Made by a program: the position numbers and the translations under genes. Below, piece after piece: positions 1 through 8,487 of a stretch of DNA of 64,000 nucleotides; position 1 is the first letter of the stretch; every line of letters starts with the position of its first letter. The notes beneath the pieces were generated by a model. That model was not told where the DNA came from, did not search any database, and was given only the letters and a program-made list of their open reading frames with translations. Source of the DNA: Streptomyces sp. NA04227 (lineage in GTDB: Bacteria > Actinomycetota > Actinomycetes > Streptomycetales > Streptomycetaceae); contig NZ_CP054918.1 of assembly GCF_013364195.1 (NCBI RefSeq), positions 5,383,001 to 5,447,000 of the forward strand, written 5' to 3'.

Positions 1-292
1 GTTCACCGATGGCGGCCAGGCGGACGACCTGATACCCGCGGTCAGCGAGGAGTTTGACGGCGTGATCGCGCCCGCCGGAGAACTCATTGGGAGCCAGCGG
101 CCGTTGCCCCGGCAGGAAACCGTGGGCCGCTCCGACCACGGCCTTCGAGTCGTAGTGCCTGCCGTCCTTCACCAGGAAGTACGTCTTGGCCGGTTGGAAG
201 TCGTACTGCGCCAGAAAGGAATCCCTCCCCAGCCGGTCGCACTCCGCGAGTGCCTGATCGATCTCTGTCCTGCCGATGTCACTCAACGCCAC
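1..292 (-). CDS. ScoMcrA-like HNH endonuclease, N-terminal fragment (runs off window edge)
   Basis: The frame is open from a GTG at 290-292 to the window edge, giving about 97 N-terminal residues. An in-frame GTG at 296-298 is an alternative start, and no clear ribosome site separates them. The motifs GRHYDSKAVVGAAHG and LAPNEFSGG match the N-terminal head domain found in ScoMcrA-type proteins. ScoMcrA is a type IV restriction enzyme that uses an HNH nuclease domain against modified (phosphorothioated or methylated) DNA. The nuclease part, if present, lies outside the window, so only the head domain is supported here. It is transcribed away from the small membrane protein gene that follows. 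Confidence 0.65.
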   Translation of the reverse strand, partial: MALSDIGRTEIDQALAECDRLGRDSFLAQYDFQPAKTYFLVKDGRHYDSKAVVGAAHGFLPGQRPLAPNEFSGGRDHAVKLLADRGYQVVRLAAIGE

Positions 293-511
293 GACCACAC
301 GGTAACCGGGGGCTCTGACATCGCGAGTCCGATCTGCTTGCTGCGTCTCTCAACCGGCTTACCCGTACGACCTGTTGGCGGCATTGGTTCTGGCGGGTGC
401 TGGCCGAAAAGCCAGGCTTGCCCGCGTGCTCCTGCCCCAGCAGGTTCGGCCGCGCCCGGTGCAGGGAACCCCAGGATCAGAAGTGTGTGGCGATCCTGGG
501 GGGCGGGCTCG

Positions 512-931
512 GTGACACAGCAGAGGAGTCAAGAACACGACGCCGAGACGATTGCCCTGCTCATGCGTGAGTACGACTCACTCCGGTGCGAGATCTCGGA
601 GCGCGTGGCGGCGAGGATGCAGGTACTGGGATTCTCGGGCGTGATTGCCGCCCTCATCACCACAGGAGGGCTCTCCCCGCACGGGCCCAACCTTTATCTC
701 GGCTGCCTCAGCCTCATCCTCGGTCTGGTCTGGCTGCGGGACACCAACTTGGGCATCCAGCGCATCAGTAGGCACCTTCGAGATGTCGAGGCAGAGGTGA
801 ACCGTCTGTCGACGCGCGCCTACGGCAGCAGTCCCCTGTCGTGGGAAACAGCCCGGCACGAGAGCAGACGGACGGAGCGGCCCGCCTGGCGCTTCATCGG
901 GCGCATCGGTGGTTGGACCACGCGTGACTGA
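512..931 (+). CDS. Small two-helix membrane protein of unknown function
   Basis: This is a 139-residue protein from a GTG preceded by a G-rich stretch. Residues 1-35 are polar and probably helical. Two hydrophobic segments follow at about 37-55 and 60-76, joined by a short loop, and then a charged helical C-terminal half. The topology predicts both ends in the cytoplasm with a short hairpin in the membrane. I recognise no family. Head-to-head placement with the ScoMcrA-like fragment and a gap of only 42 bases before the next gene suggest an accessory segment, but a defence role is speculation. The same frame is open further upstream to position 62; that part overlaps the opposite-strand gene and was not used. 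Confidence 0.6.
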   Translation: MTQQRSQEHDAETIALLMREYDSLRCEISERVAARMQVLGFSGVIAALITTGGLSPHGPNLYLGCLSLILGLVWLRDTNLGIQRISRHLRDVEAEVNRLSTRAYGSSPLSWETARHESRRTERPAWRFIGRIGGWTTRD

Positions 932-973
932 CCAGTCCCTTGCATCTCGACGCGGTACGGGTGTAGCCGACAG

Positions 974-1390
974 ATGAGCGGCCGTCCCTTGTCGGCTCCT
1001 GCCTCCGGATCTGACGCTGAACTGGCGCCGCTCCGGCGCCACTTCCGTGCCCCTGCATCCCGCTTCGATGTGGGACCTGGCTGGCGGTCCCTGGTGCTGC
1101 GGTGCCATGAGGCGGTCGTTGCGGAGTTCCCCGAGTACGAGCTTCTGGCAGTGAAGCAGAAGTGGGCGGCCCTGGCGTTCCAGGCTTCTCCGCGGCCGTG
1201 GAAGCGGGGCGGGAACTGGACGCATGACGAGGCAGACAGGCTCCGTGCACTGGTGGCCGAATTCGCGGTCGCCAGCGAGCACGTCTGCGAACGCTGTGGC
1301 AATGCCGGAACGCTCCGTGAAACCCGGCCGATTGAGCTGACCCTCTGCGATGTGTGCGAGTCCGTCGTGGGGCCGGAAGGCCTCCTGTAG
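974..1390 (+). CDS. Hypothetical protein with C-terminal zinc ribbon
   Basis: This is a 138-residue protein from an ATG with a weak ribosome site. The middle part (about 36-100) is a helical stretch rich in Trp. Near the C-terminus Cys105, Cys108, Cys125 and Cys128 form two CxxC knuckles (CERC and CDVC), a pattern that usually binds one zinc ion. No catalytic motif is visible. It follows the small membrane protein on the same strand with a 42-base gap and may be co-transcribed with it. It faces the msrA operon tail-to-tail with only 8 bases between stop codons. Function unknown. Confidence 0.6.
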   Translation: MSGRPLSAPASGSDAELAPLRRHFRAPASRFDVGPGWRSLVLRCHEAVVAEFPEYELLAVKQKWAALAFQASPRPWKRGGNWTHDEADRLRALVAEFAVASEHVCERCGNAGTLRETRPIELTLCDVCESVVGPEGLL

Positions 1391-1398
1391 GGGCTCGC

Positions 1399-1737
1399 TC
1401 AGCGCTTCAGGAAGCGAGGCTCCGGCCACGTGGTGATCGGCTCGCTGGACGCCGAGTAGATCTCCAGGAGCGAGAGATAACCGTCCTTGGTGAACACCAT
1501 GACCCCGGCGTCGTCCGGCACGGAGTACCAGGCATCTGCAGCCGGGTTCCCGTGCGCCGGGGCTGGTGGCACCGCCGCGCGGTCCACCGTCAGATCGACT
1601 GTCACACAGCCGCAACCGCACCGGTCCGTCACTCGCGCATGCGGAATCTGGGCGCGCAGAGCGCTGCTCACCGGATCGGGACCGGCAAGCAGCGAGTCCA
1701 GCGTCGCCGTCGCGTGGGGCGAGAGGGGTTCAGCCAT
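1399..1737 (-). CDS. Hypothetical protein, msrA operon
   Basis: This is a 112-residue protein. Its ATG lies inside the end of msrA and the two genes overlap by 8 bases, so translation is probably coupled. Three cysteines sit close together (Cys40, Cys42, Cys44 in DRCGCGC), which could bind a metal, though this is only a visual impression. The rest looks like a small alpha/beta domain ending in EPRFLKR. No family recognised. Placement directly downstream of a methionine sulfoxide reductase suggests co-expression, not necessarily a shared reaction. Confidence 0.55.
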   Translation of the reverse strand: MAEPLSPHATATLDSLLAGPDPVSSALRAQIPHARVTDRCGCGCVTVDLTVDRAAVPPAPAHGNPAADAWYSVPDDAGVMVFTKDGYLSLLEIYSASSEPITTWPEPRFLKR

Positions 1738-2392
1738 CGGCCTTCGCGACCCCGACCGGGCAGGACACCCCCGTCCCCCCAATCCCGCAGTACCCCGCCG
1801 GATTCTTGTCCAAATACTGCTGGTGGTATCCCTCCGCTACGAAAAACTCCCGGCCCTCGGCAGGCAAGATCTCCGTAGTGATCGTGCCGTGGCCCGAGCC
1901 GGTCAGGACCTCCTGGTAGCGGGTGCGGGAGGACTCGGCCGCCGTTGCCTGGGCGGGGGTGTGGGTGTAGATCGCCGAGCGGTACTGGGTGCCGACGTCG
2001 TTGCCTTGGCGGAAGCCCTGGGTGGGGTTGTGGGACTCCCAGAAGAGCTTCAGGAGGGTTTCGTAGCTGACCTTGGACGGGTCGAAGACGACGCGGACCG
2101 CCTCGGTGTGGCCGGTCAGGCCGGAGCAGACCTCTTCGTAGGTGGGGTGGAGGGTGTGGCCGCCTTGGTAGCCGACGAGGGTGGTCCAGACGCCGTCGGT
2201 CTGCCAGAACTTGCGTTCCGCGCCCCAGAAGCAGCCCAGGCCGAAGTCCGCGGTCTCGTAGCCCTCGGGGTAGGGGCCGAGCAGCGGGGTGTCGAGGACC
2301 GTGTGGCGCTCGGGCACGGTGTACGTGGGCTCGGGTCGTCCCTTCAGCGCCTGGTCGGGGGTCGGGAGCACGGGCGTACGGCCGAACAGCAT
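1730..2392 (-). CDS. msrA: Peptide-methionine (S)-S-oxide reductase MsrA
   Basis: This 220-residue cytoplasmic enzyme reduces methionine-S-sulfoxide in proteins back to methionine and so repairs oxidative damage. The catalytic signature GCFWG is at 53-57 with nucleophile Cys54. C-terminal Cys202 and Cys211 (GYCGIGG and SCPVG) are placed to resolve the disulfide, which thioredoxin then reduces. The ATG at 2392 has a good ribosome site (GAGGAGG) and begins MLFGRTP, the usual start of the family in Streptomyces; longer upstream starts are less likely. The downstream gene overlaps its stop codon. Confidence 0.95.
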   Translation of the reverse strand: MLFGRTPVLPTPDQALKGRPEPTYTVPERHTVLDTPLLGPYPEGYETADFGLGCFWGAERKFWQTDGVWTTLVGYQGGHTLHPTYEEVCSGLTGHTEAVRVVFDPSKVSYETLLKLFWESHNPTQGFRQGNDVGTQYRSAIYTHTPAQATAAESSRTRYQEVLTGSGHGTITTEILPAEGREFFVAEGYHQQYLDKNPAGYCGIGGTGVSCPVGVAKADG

Positions 2393-2503
2393 CTGGTCCT
2401 CCTCGGGGTCTGACAAGGGGAACGTACGGGGGCGCGCGGGCATTCCGTACGCCCGGGTTGGGGGTCCTCGGTGATGTCCTCGGTGTCGCCCTCGGTGTCG
2501 TCC

Positions 2504-3622
2504 TCAGTGACGCAGGGTGGCCGGGTTGCCACCGTTGGCCTCGTAGCCCGCCACCGCGAGGGCGCGGTAGACCGCGTAGTCGGCCGCCGGGTCGGGGGAC
2601 AGGGTCCAGGGGAGGGCGCCCACATGGCCGTCGATGTGCAGGATCTGGTCCATCGCCTCGCCCCAGCGTTCGCCGCGGACCAGGAAGAAGAGGAGCAGGT
2701 GCCGTACGTGGGGGGTGGTCGGGTCGTCGTGGCGTGCGTGGTGCACGGCGTACTGGGCGCCCTCGACGGCCTTGGTGACGACTTCGCTCTGGTAGAAGCC
2801 GCGTACCAGGTTGACGTCCGGCAGGTGCTCGAAGACTGCGAACAGGGGCAGCGCGGAGAGCAGCGAGCCCTGGGGCGCGCGGGCCGCGGCGGCGTCGGTG
2901 AAGTGGTGGGCGAGGTCGCGGGTGCCGTGCCACTTCTCGCACCAGTAGTGCAGCGCGGCGAGATGGGCGCCCATGTGCGTCGCGTTGCGGTCCAGGATCT
3001 TGAGCCAGAGCTGCTCGAACTCCTCGCGCGGGTAGGCGAGTCCGCGCGCGATGGACAGTTCGACGATGTACGGGACCGGGTCGCCGGGGGCGAGCAGCGC
3101 CGCCTCGGCGCAGGCACCGCGGGCCTCCTCCAGGATGATGCGGAACTCGTCCGTGCCCGCGGTGGCGGTGCGCCAGGCCTGCTGGACCAGGAACTCCGCG
3201 TACACCGCCGCGCCGCCCGCGTCCTTGGGCGCCTCGGTGCGCCAGACCCGGAGCCACTGGCCGCCCGGGTTCTCGCTGACGCCGCCGGGGCGCTGGGCCA
3301 GTTCCAGCGAGGCCATGCCCGCGAACGCCTGGACGCGCTGCCAGCGCGCTTCGCTCTCCGCCTCGGTGGCCTGGAGGAGCTGCGAGGCGACCCGCCAGTC
3401 CTGGCTGTGCTGGAGGTGCGCGAGCACCTGCTCCAGGTCCTCGTCGGGGCCCGGCAGCCGTACGTCCAGTTCCTCCTGGCGGAGGAAGCCGTAGGCGGCG
3501 GGGTCCGCGGCGTCCGGCGCACCGGGCGCGACCTGGCGTATGCCCCCGCGCCTGCGCAGCAGTACGGGGCCGAGCGCGGCGAAGAACAGCAGCACGGCCA
3601 TCAGGACCCAGAGAATCTCCAT
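2504..3622 (-). CDS. Membrane-anchored helical (TPR-like) protein of unknown function
   Basis: This is a 372-residue protein. The first 25 residues form a hydrophobic helix (MEILWVLMAVLLFFAALGP) followed by RRR, which predicts a single membrane anchor with a cytoplasmic body. The rest is almost entirely amphipathic helices rich in Ala, Leu and Trp with a tetratricopeptide-like rhythm, suggesting a scaffold. The start at 3622 has GGAGG a few bases upstream. The gene lies upstream of msrA on the same strand with a gap of about 110 bases and is divergent from the cystathionine synthase/lyase gene. No catalytic residues recognised. Confidence 0.6.
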   Translation of the reverse strand: MEILWVLMAVLLFFAALGPVLLRRRGGIRQVAPGAPDAADPAAYGFLRQEELDVRLPGPDEDLEQVLAHLQHSQDWRVASQLLQATEAESEARWQRVQAFAGMASLELAQRPGGVSENPGGQWLRVWRTEAPKDAGGAAVYAEFLVQQAWRTATAGTDEFRIILEEARGACAEAALLAPGDPVPYIVELSIARGLAYPREEFEQLWLKILDRNATHMGAHLAALHYWCEKWHGTRDLAHHFTDAAAARAPQGSLLSALPLFAVFEHLPDVNLVRGFYQSEVVTKAVEGAQYAVHHARHDDPTTPHVRHLLLFFLVRGERWGEAMDQILHIDGHVGALPWTLSPDPAADYAVYRALAVAGYEANGGNPATLRH

Positions 3623-3661
3623 GCCTCCAAGCGAACCAGACAGGCACGACAATTGGCGAAC

Positions 3662-3718
3662 TTGTCCACAGGGCCTCAGGACCTTCTGTCCACAGGCCCG
3701 GTCGCGGGCTTTTCCACA
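3662..3718. promoter_or_regulatory. Three DnaA-box-like sites at 24-bp spacing
   Basis: TTGTCCACA (3662-3670), CTGTCCACA (3686-3694) and TTTTCCACA (3710-3718) lie in the same orientation with exactly 24 bp between successive starts, each followed by GG. The first is the Streptomyces DnaA-box consensus, the second fits its degenerate form, and the third differs at one base. They occupy the intergenic space between the membrane-anchored gene and metB. Confidence 0.5.
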
Positions 3719-3770
3719 GGCACGGCCGGACCGTCATCGGAAAGCCTTTCGTCGGACTACGCTCGGGCCC

Positions 3771-4928
3771 ATGAGCGACTCGCACACCACGCAGAGCTTC
3801 GAGACCGTGGCGATCCACGCGGGCAACACCGCCGATCCCCTCACCGGCGCGGTCGTCCCGCCGATCTACCAGGTCTCCACCTACAAGCAGGACGGCGTCG
3901 GCGGACTGCGCGGCGGCTACGAGTACAGCCGCAGCGCGAACCCGACGCGTACCGCCCTGGAGGAGAACCTCGCGGCCCTGGAGGGCGGCCGCCGGGGTCT
4001 GGCCTTCGCCTCGGGCCTGGCCGCCGAGGACTGCCTGCTGCGCACGATCCTGGTGCCCGGTGACCACCTCGTGATCCCCAACGACGCCTACGGCGGCACC
4101 TTCCGGCTGTTCGCCAAGGTCGCCAAGCGCTGGGGCGTCGAGTACTCGGTCGCCGACACCTCCGACCCGGCGGCGGTGCGCGCGGCCCTCACGCCCCGTA
4201 CCAAGGCGATCTGGGTGGAGACGCCGTCGAACCCGCTGCTCGGCATCACCGACATCGCCGCGATCGCCGACGTGGCGCGGACCGCCGGTGCCCGGCTCGT
4301 CGTCGACAACACCTTCGCAAGCCCCTACCTCCAGCAGCCGCTGGCTCTCGGCGCCGATGTGGTCGTGCACTCGCTGACCAAGTACATGGGCGGTCACTCG
4401 GACGTCGTCGGCGGTGCGCTGGTGGTCTCCGACCCGGAACTCGGCGAGGAGCTGGCCTTCCACCAGAACGCCATGGGCGCGGTGGCCGGTCCGTTCGACT
4501 CCTGGCTGGTGCTGCGCGGCGTGAAGACGCTGGCCGTACGCATGGACCGGCACTGCGACAACGCCGGGCGGATCGCCGAGCTGCTGACCCGGCACCCGCA
4601 GGTGACGAGCGTGCTCTACCCGGGACTGCCGGACCACCCGGGGCACGAGGTCGCGGCCAAGCAGATGCGCGCCTTCGGCGGCATGATCTCCTTCCGCGTC
4701 AAGGGCGGCGAGCAGGCGGCGGTCGAGGTCTGCAACCGGGCCAAGGTGTTCACGCTCGGTGAGTCGCTGGGCGGCGTCGAGTCCCTGATCGAGCACCCGG
4801 GCCGGATGACGCACGCCTCCGTCGCCGGTTCCCAGCTGGAGGTCCCGGCCGACCTCGTACGGCTGTCCGTCGGCATCGAGAACGTCGACGACCTGCTCGC
4901 GGACATCCAGCAGGCGCTGGGCGGTTGA
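3771..4928 (+). CDS. metB: Cystathionine gamma-synthase / gamma-lyase family PLP enzyme
   Basis: This is a 385-residue enzyme of the Cys/Met metabolism PLP family. Gamma-synthase joins O-acyl-homoserine and cysteine; the closely related lyase splits cystathionine. Sequence alone does not separate the two here. Family landmarks are YEYSRSANPTR (51-60 region), VVDNTFASPYLQQP and the PLP-binding SLTKYMGGHSD with Lys204. The ATG follows a -10-like TACGCT by only a few bases and has no ribosome site, so the mRNA may be leaderless. Three DnaA-box-like sites lie about 50-110 bases upstream. Confidence 0.9.
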   Translation: MSDSHTTQSFETVAIHAGNTADPLTGAVVPPIYQVSTYKQDGVGGLRGGYEYSRSANPTRTALEENLAALEGGRRGLAFASGLAAEDCLLRTILVPGDHLVIPNDAYGGTFRLFAKVAKRWGVEYSVADTSDPAAVRAALTPRTKAIWVETPSNPLLGITDIAAIADVARTAGARLVVDNTFASPYLQQPLALGADVVVHSLTKYMGGHSDVVGGALVVSDPELGEELAFHQNAMGAVAGPFDSWLVLRGVKTLAVRMDRHCDNAGRIAELLTRHPQVTSVLYPGLPDHPGHEVAAKQMRAFGGMISFRVKGGEQAAVEVCNRAKVFTLGESLGGVESLIEHPGRMTHASVAGSQLEVPADLVRLSVGIENVDDLLADIQQALGG

Positions 4929-5060
4929 CAGTCCTCGGCGGTCCGAGGTCCAGGAGGGACGTTGCCGCCCAAGGCAGTTGAGGTCCTCATCCGCCGAGGT
5001 CCGATGAGATTGGCAGAGATCCGCTGAACTCCGTTGAGTGCGGCGAAAGTTGAAGCCCGC

Positions 5061-5095
5061 CGCCCACGAGCAGAGTTCGGCGCCCACGAGCAGAG
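5061..5095. repeat. 15-bp direct repeat, two copies
   Basis: CGCCCACGAGCAGAG occurs at 5061-5075 and again at 5081-5095, 20 bases apart start to start. It lies in the gap between metB and the opposite-strand membrane protein gene. No function can be assigned. Confidence 0.6.
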
Positions 5096-5121
5096 CCCGC
5101 CGAGCTCACCGACGCCGCCGG

Positions 5122-5373
5122 TCACCACCCCGTGAGCGGCGGCGTCGTGTCCGAGGGAGGTTCCACCCACGGGTGGACGGTGCAGGCCCACACCGTGAAG
5201 GCGAGGGCCGCGGCGAGCAGGACGAGCCAGAGGATCCGGCGGGCGAGGGTCCGGCGGCGCAGCAGTCGTTCGCCGCGGTGCACCGCGTGGGCGTGGGCGT
5301 CGGGCGGCAGTGCGACGGCGACCCCTTCGAGGAGTCTGCGCACCGTTTCCGCGCGGCGGTCGGCGGCGCTCAT
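5122..5373 (-). CDS. Small single-span membrane protein paired with a sigma-like factor
   Basis: This is an 83-residue protein. Residues 1-45 are charged with an arginine cluster before one hydrophobic helix (about 47-64), and a short Pro-rich tail follows outside. Its ATG overlaps the stop codon of the upstream sigma-like gene in an ATGA arrangement, so the two are translationally coupled. Sigma factor genes are often followed by a membrane anti-sigma factor, which would fit. This protein is short and lacks the HxxxCxxC zinc motif of ZAS anti-sigma factors, so that role is only inferred from position. Confidence 0.65.
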   Translation of the reverse strand: MSAADRRAETVRRLLEGVAVALPPDAHAHAVHRGERLLRRRTLARRILWLVLLAAALAFTVWACTVHPWVEPPSDTTPPLTGW

Positions 5374-5930
5374 GGCAGCGCCGCCTCGGTGCCGCCGCGG
5401 GGAGTGCCGGGACCGGCGCCCGCGCCCCGTGCGCTGCCACGCGCCGGGTGCAGGACATTGGCGCAGGCGCGGTCGCAGATCTCGCCGACGCGCTCCGGCG
5501 GCAGGGCGAGCAGCGCGGCGCACTGTTCCTCCGCCACGCCCTCGTACATCCGCAGGGTGAGGATCAGCCGTTCCTGCGGGCGGAGCGCGGCGAGCACACC
5601 GGCCGGGGGCGCGGCCGTACGCCGTGTCCGTAGCCGCGGTATCCGTGGCAGCTGTCGCGGGTACCAGGCGGTGCGGGCGAAGCGCAGTGCGAGCAGGGCG
5701 CGGGCGTGGTCGTAGGGGTCGTCGTCGTGCAGCCGGTCCCAGACGGCGTAGGTGTGCGCGAGGGCGTACGCGAGGAGGCGGCGGGCGCGGGGGTTGTGCG
5801 CCGGTTCCTCGGCGGTGAGCAGGGTCGCCGTGCGCAGCAGGCGGACCGCCGTGCCCGCGACGAAGGACTCGAACTCGTGGGCGCGCCGGGCCGATTGACG
5901 CTGCGACCGGCTCCGCGGCGGTTCTCGCAC
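5370..5930 (-). CDS. Sigma-70-family (SigE-type/ECF-like) regulatory protein
   Basis: This is a 186-residue protein from a GTG with a strong GGGAGGGAG ribosome site. The N-terminal part (FESFVAGTAVRLLRTATLL) resembles region 2 of the actinobacterial SigE-like sigma factors. The later segment LRPQERLILTLRMYEGV followed by a helix-turn-helix (AALLALPPERVGEICDRA) resembles region 4. The region between is unusually Arg-rich. It probably directs RNA polymerase to a small set of promoters; targets are unknown. The downstream gene overlaps by four bases and encodes a small membrane protein. The match is to fold pattern, not close sequence, so moderate certainty. Confidence 0.6.
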   Translation of the reverse strand: MREPPRSRSQRQSARRAHEFESFVAGTAVRLLRTATLLTAEEPAHNPRARRLLAYALAHTYAVWDRLHDDDPYDHARALLALRFARTAWYPRQLPRIPRLRTRRTAAPPAGVLAALRPQERLILTLRMYEGVAEEQCAALLALPPERVGEICDRACANVLHPARGSARGAGAGPGTPRGGTEAALP

Positions 5931-6064
5931 GGCTGACTCCCTCCCGGCGCTCCACCCGCTGCCCCGGCGGTCGGGCGGCCGGGCGAGCGGACGGCCGCCC
6001 CTCGTCTCATCTGAGAGCGGTTCGGCGTCCGGGTCAAGAGAGGGGACGAGGCCGGGGCGGGCGA

Positions 6065-6086
6065 GCGGGCCGCGAGGGCGGCCCGC
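6065..6086 (-). terminator. Hairpin downstream of the MarR gene
   Basis: GCGGGCCGC and its perfect complement GCGGCCCGC are separated by a GAGG loop. The hairpin lies 16 bases beyond the MarR stop codon. It fits the Streptomyces type of terminator, a strong GC stem without a long U tract. Confidence 0.55.
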
Positions 6087-6101
6087 CGCGTGGCCGCCCG
6101 G

Positions 6102-6617
6102 TCAGGAGCCCTGCGGCAGCTCGGCCGAGAGCGGAACGGTTCCGGCGGCCATCCGGGCCGAAAGGGCCAGGTTGAAGCGGGTGAGCAGGGTGCAGAAGCG
6201 CTGCCGGTCCTCGGGCGCCCAGTCCCCGGTGAGCTCGTCCATCAGCTCCCGGCGCGAGGAGCGGACCTCCTCCAGGCGGGCGACGCCGCGCGGGGAGAGC
6301 TGGAGCACGACGGCGCGGCCGTCCTCGGGATGCGAGGTGCGCTTGACCAGTCCGCTCTCGACCAGCGGGGCGACCTGACGGGTCACCGTGGAGGAGTCGA
6401 TTCCCATGCTCGCCGCGAGCGCCTTGACGCCCATCGGGCCTTCCTTGTCCAGCCGGTTGAGCAGCAGATAGGCGGCACGATCCATGGAGTTGCGCAATTT
6501 CCCGACCCCGCCGAGGCGGGTCTGTTCGGCGCGGCGCGCGAACACCGCGACCTCGTGCTGCAGAGCATCGAGGAGGCCGGTGTCGCCGGCGGTAGTCATG
6601 TCCTGAGTTGGGGGCAT
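6102..6617 (-). CDS. MarR-family transcriptional regulator
   Basis: This is a 171-residue winged-helix DNA-binding protein. The recognition segment is in GVKALAASMGIDSSTVTRQV, followed by the wing LVKRTSHPEDGRAVVLQLSPRG; dimerisation helices flank both. MarR proteins act as dimers, often sensing phenolics or oxidative stress and often controlling a neighbouring gene. An internal ATG at 6597-6599 (MTTAGD) is a plausible alternative start, since neither start has an ideal ribosome site. The gene is divergent from ilvA across about 200 bases, so either gene could be its target. Confidence 0.85.
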   Translation of the reverse strand: MPPTQDMTTAGDTGLLDALQHEVAVFARRAEQTRLGGVGKLRNSMDRAAYLLLNRLDKEGPMGVKALAASMGIDSSTVTRQVAPLVESGLVKRTSHPEDGRAVVLQLSPRGVARLEEVRSSRRELMDELTGDWAPEDRQRFCTLLTRFNLALSARMAAGTVPLSAELPQGS

Positions 6618-6814
6618 GGCCGGGGGCTCACTTCATGTATGGGAGTGGGATGGGGGACAGGGTACGCGGAGACCGCTCAACTCGTACCGCCGCTGCACAA
6701 ACCAGTCTGGACACGACCACATCACGGGTCAGGCCTGTTCAGGGGCTTGACCGCTGGCCACGACGTGCTGACACGTGCCCGCACGGAGGGCCCCTCTCCT
6801 GCCAGAATCGAGCC

Positions 6815-8044
6815 ATGAACCACCGCACCGGCAGGTCCCTTCCCACGGTCACCCTCGACGACGTACGCGGCGCCCAGAAGATGCTGTCCGGAGTCTCCCG
6901 GGTGACCGCCATGGAAGGCAGTAGACATCTGTCCCGGCTGGTGGGCACACCGGTCCACTTCAAGTGCGAGAACCTCCAGCGCACCGGTTCGTTCAAGCTG
7001 CGCGGTGCCTATGTACGCATCTCCGGACTGCTGCCCGAGGAACGCGCCGCCGGAGTGGTGGCCGCCAGCGCGGGCAACCACGCCCAGGGCGTCGCCCTCG
7101 CCTCCTCGCTGCTCGGTGTCCGCTCGACCGTGTTCATGCCGGTGGGCGCCCCGCTGCCGAAGGTGGCCGCGACCCGCGAGTACGGCGCGGAGGTGCGGCT
7201 GCACGGCCAGGTCGTCGACGAGACGCTGGCCGCGGCCCAGGAGTACGCCGCCCGTACGGGTGCCGTCTTCATCCACCCCTTCGACCACCGGGACGTGATC
7301 GCCGGGCAGGGCACGGTCGGTCTGGAGATCATCGAGCAGTGCCCCGAGGTCCGCACGATCCTGGTGGGCGTCGGCGGGGGCGGACTCGCGGCCGGGATCG
7401 CGGTCGGCGTGAAGGCGCTGCGCCCCGACGTACGGGTGATCGGCGTGCAGGCCGCGGGCGCCGCCGCATACGTGCCCTCGCTCGCCGCCGGGCATCCGGT
7501 GTCGGTGCCGCATCCGGTGACCATGGCCGACGGCATCAAGGTGGGCCGCCCCGGAGACGTGCCCTTCGGGATCGTCTCCGAACTCCTCGACGACGTGCTG
7601 ACGGTGACCGAGGACGAACTGTCCAGCGCGCTGCTGCTCTGCCTGGAGCGGGCCAAGCTGGTCGTCGAACCCGCGGGGGCCAGTCCGGTCGCCGCGCTCC
7701 TGAGCGCGCCGGAGTCCATCGACGGGCCGGTGGTGGCCGTGCTCTCCGGCGGCAACGTCGACCCGCTGGTGCTGCAACGGGTGCTGCGGCACGGCATGGC
7801 GGCCGCCGGCCGCTACCTCTCGCTGCGGCTGCGCCTGCCGGACCGACCGGGCGCCCTCGCCACGCTGCTCGGCGAACTCTCCGGCGCCGACGCCAACGTG
7901 CTCGACATCTCGCACGTACGCACCGACCCCCAGCTCGGCCTCAGCGAGGTCGAGGTCGACCTGCACATGGAGACCAAGGGCACGGAGCACTGCGCGGCCG
8001 TGACGGAGCGGCTGCGGGGGGCCGGGTACACGATCATCGGCTGA
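6815..8044 (+). CDS. ilvA: Threonine ammonia-lyase (threonine dehydratase), IlvA type with ACT domain
   Basis: This 409-residue PLP enzyme deaminates L-threonine to 2-oxobutanoate, the first committed step to isoleucine. The PLP lysine is Lys61 in RTGSFKLRGAY, and the phosphate-binding glycine loop is VGVGGGGLAAG. A C-terminal ACT domain (about 333-409, starting LSLRLRLPDRPGALATLL) is the short single-ACT arrangement, suggesting amino-acid feedback control. The ATG sits a few bases after CAGAAT, a possible -10, with no ribosome site, so a leaderless message is possible. It ends in a strong hairpin. Confidence 0.95.
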   Translation: MNHRTGRSLPTVTLDDVRGAQKMLSGVSRVTAMEGSRHLSRLVGTPVHFKCENLQRTGSFKLRGAYVRISGLLPEERAAGVVAASAGNHAQGVALASSLLGVRSTVFMPVGAPLPKVAATREYGAEVRLHGQVVDETLAAAQEYAARTGAVFIHPFDHRDVIAGQGTVGLEIIEQCPEVRTILVGVGGGGLAAGIAVGVKALRPDVRVIGVQAAGAAAYVPSLAAGHPVSVPHPVTMADGIKVGRPGDVPFGIVSELLDDVLTVTEDELSSALLLCLERAKLVVEPAGASPVAALLSAPESIDGPVVAVLSGGNVDPLVLQRVLRHGMAAAGRYLSLRLRLPDRPGALATLLGELSGADANVLDISHVRTDPQLGLSEVEVDLHMETKGTEHCAAVTERLRGAGYTIIG

Positions 8045-8087
8045 GCGGCGCGGCACCGGACAGGTACGGGCGGCCGCCTGTTGGAGA

Positions 8088-8125
8088 CCGCCGGTTGCCC
8101 GGCGGGAACTCCGGGCAACCGGCGG
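8088..8125 (+). terminator. ilvA terminator hairpin
   Basis: This is a 15-bp perfect inverted repeat (left arm 8088-8102, right arm 8111-8125; core CCGGTTGCCCGG) with an 8-base loop. It begins 44 bases after the ilvA stop codon. Confidence 0.75.
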
Positions 8126-8188
8126 CAGTTCGGGGCCCGGTGGCGCGCTGGGCGCGTACTTCCGGGTCCGGTGCGCGGGCACTGTGCG

Positions 8189-8224
8189 CGTACGGCGTGT
8201 GCGTACGGCGTACTCGTACGGCGT
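8189..8224. repeat. Three copies of CGTACGGCGT at 13-bp period
   Basis: CGTACGGCGT occurs at 8189-8198, 8202-8211 and 8215-8224. The spacing is exactly 13 bp. Related but imperfect GTACGG words continue to about 8240. Confidence 0.7.
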
Positions 8225-8487
8225 GCGGTGTCGGTACGGGCCGATGGGGCCCGGGGGCGAGCGGTGTGTGCGGCGGGGTTCCCGCCTTTTCGCAGGTGCG
8301 GGCCGGTCCGGTGCGGTGATCAGGTCCGGCTGTGGGGCTCAGTGTTCCCGCCCGCTTCGGGCGCTGTCGTTGGCGTGTTCCGCACACATTCTTTTCCTGC
8401 AGCGCACTCTCGGGGCTGTCGTCCCGTGCGCCCGAGGCCGGGCCCGGGGCATTGTCAGACCCGGACCGTAGGGTTCCCATAAATGGC

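Noticed and set aside
1668..5087. Very long open frame on the minus strand opposite msrA and metB (1139 codons)
   Set aside because: It is a GC-rich antisense frame; msrA, the membrane-anchored protein and metB all have family motifs and ribosome sites in other frames.
8300..8480. Open frames upstream of the ABC exporter considered as a regulator gene
   Set aside because: None has a helix-turn-helix or a plausible start; composition is that of random GC-rich frames.
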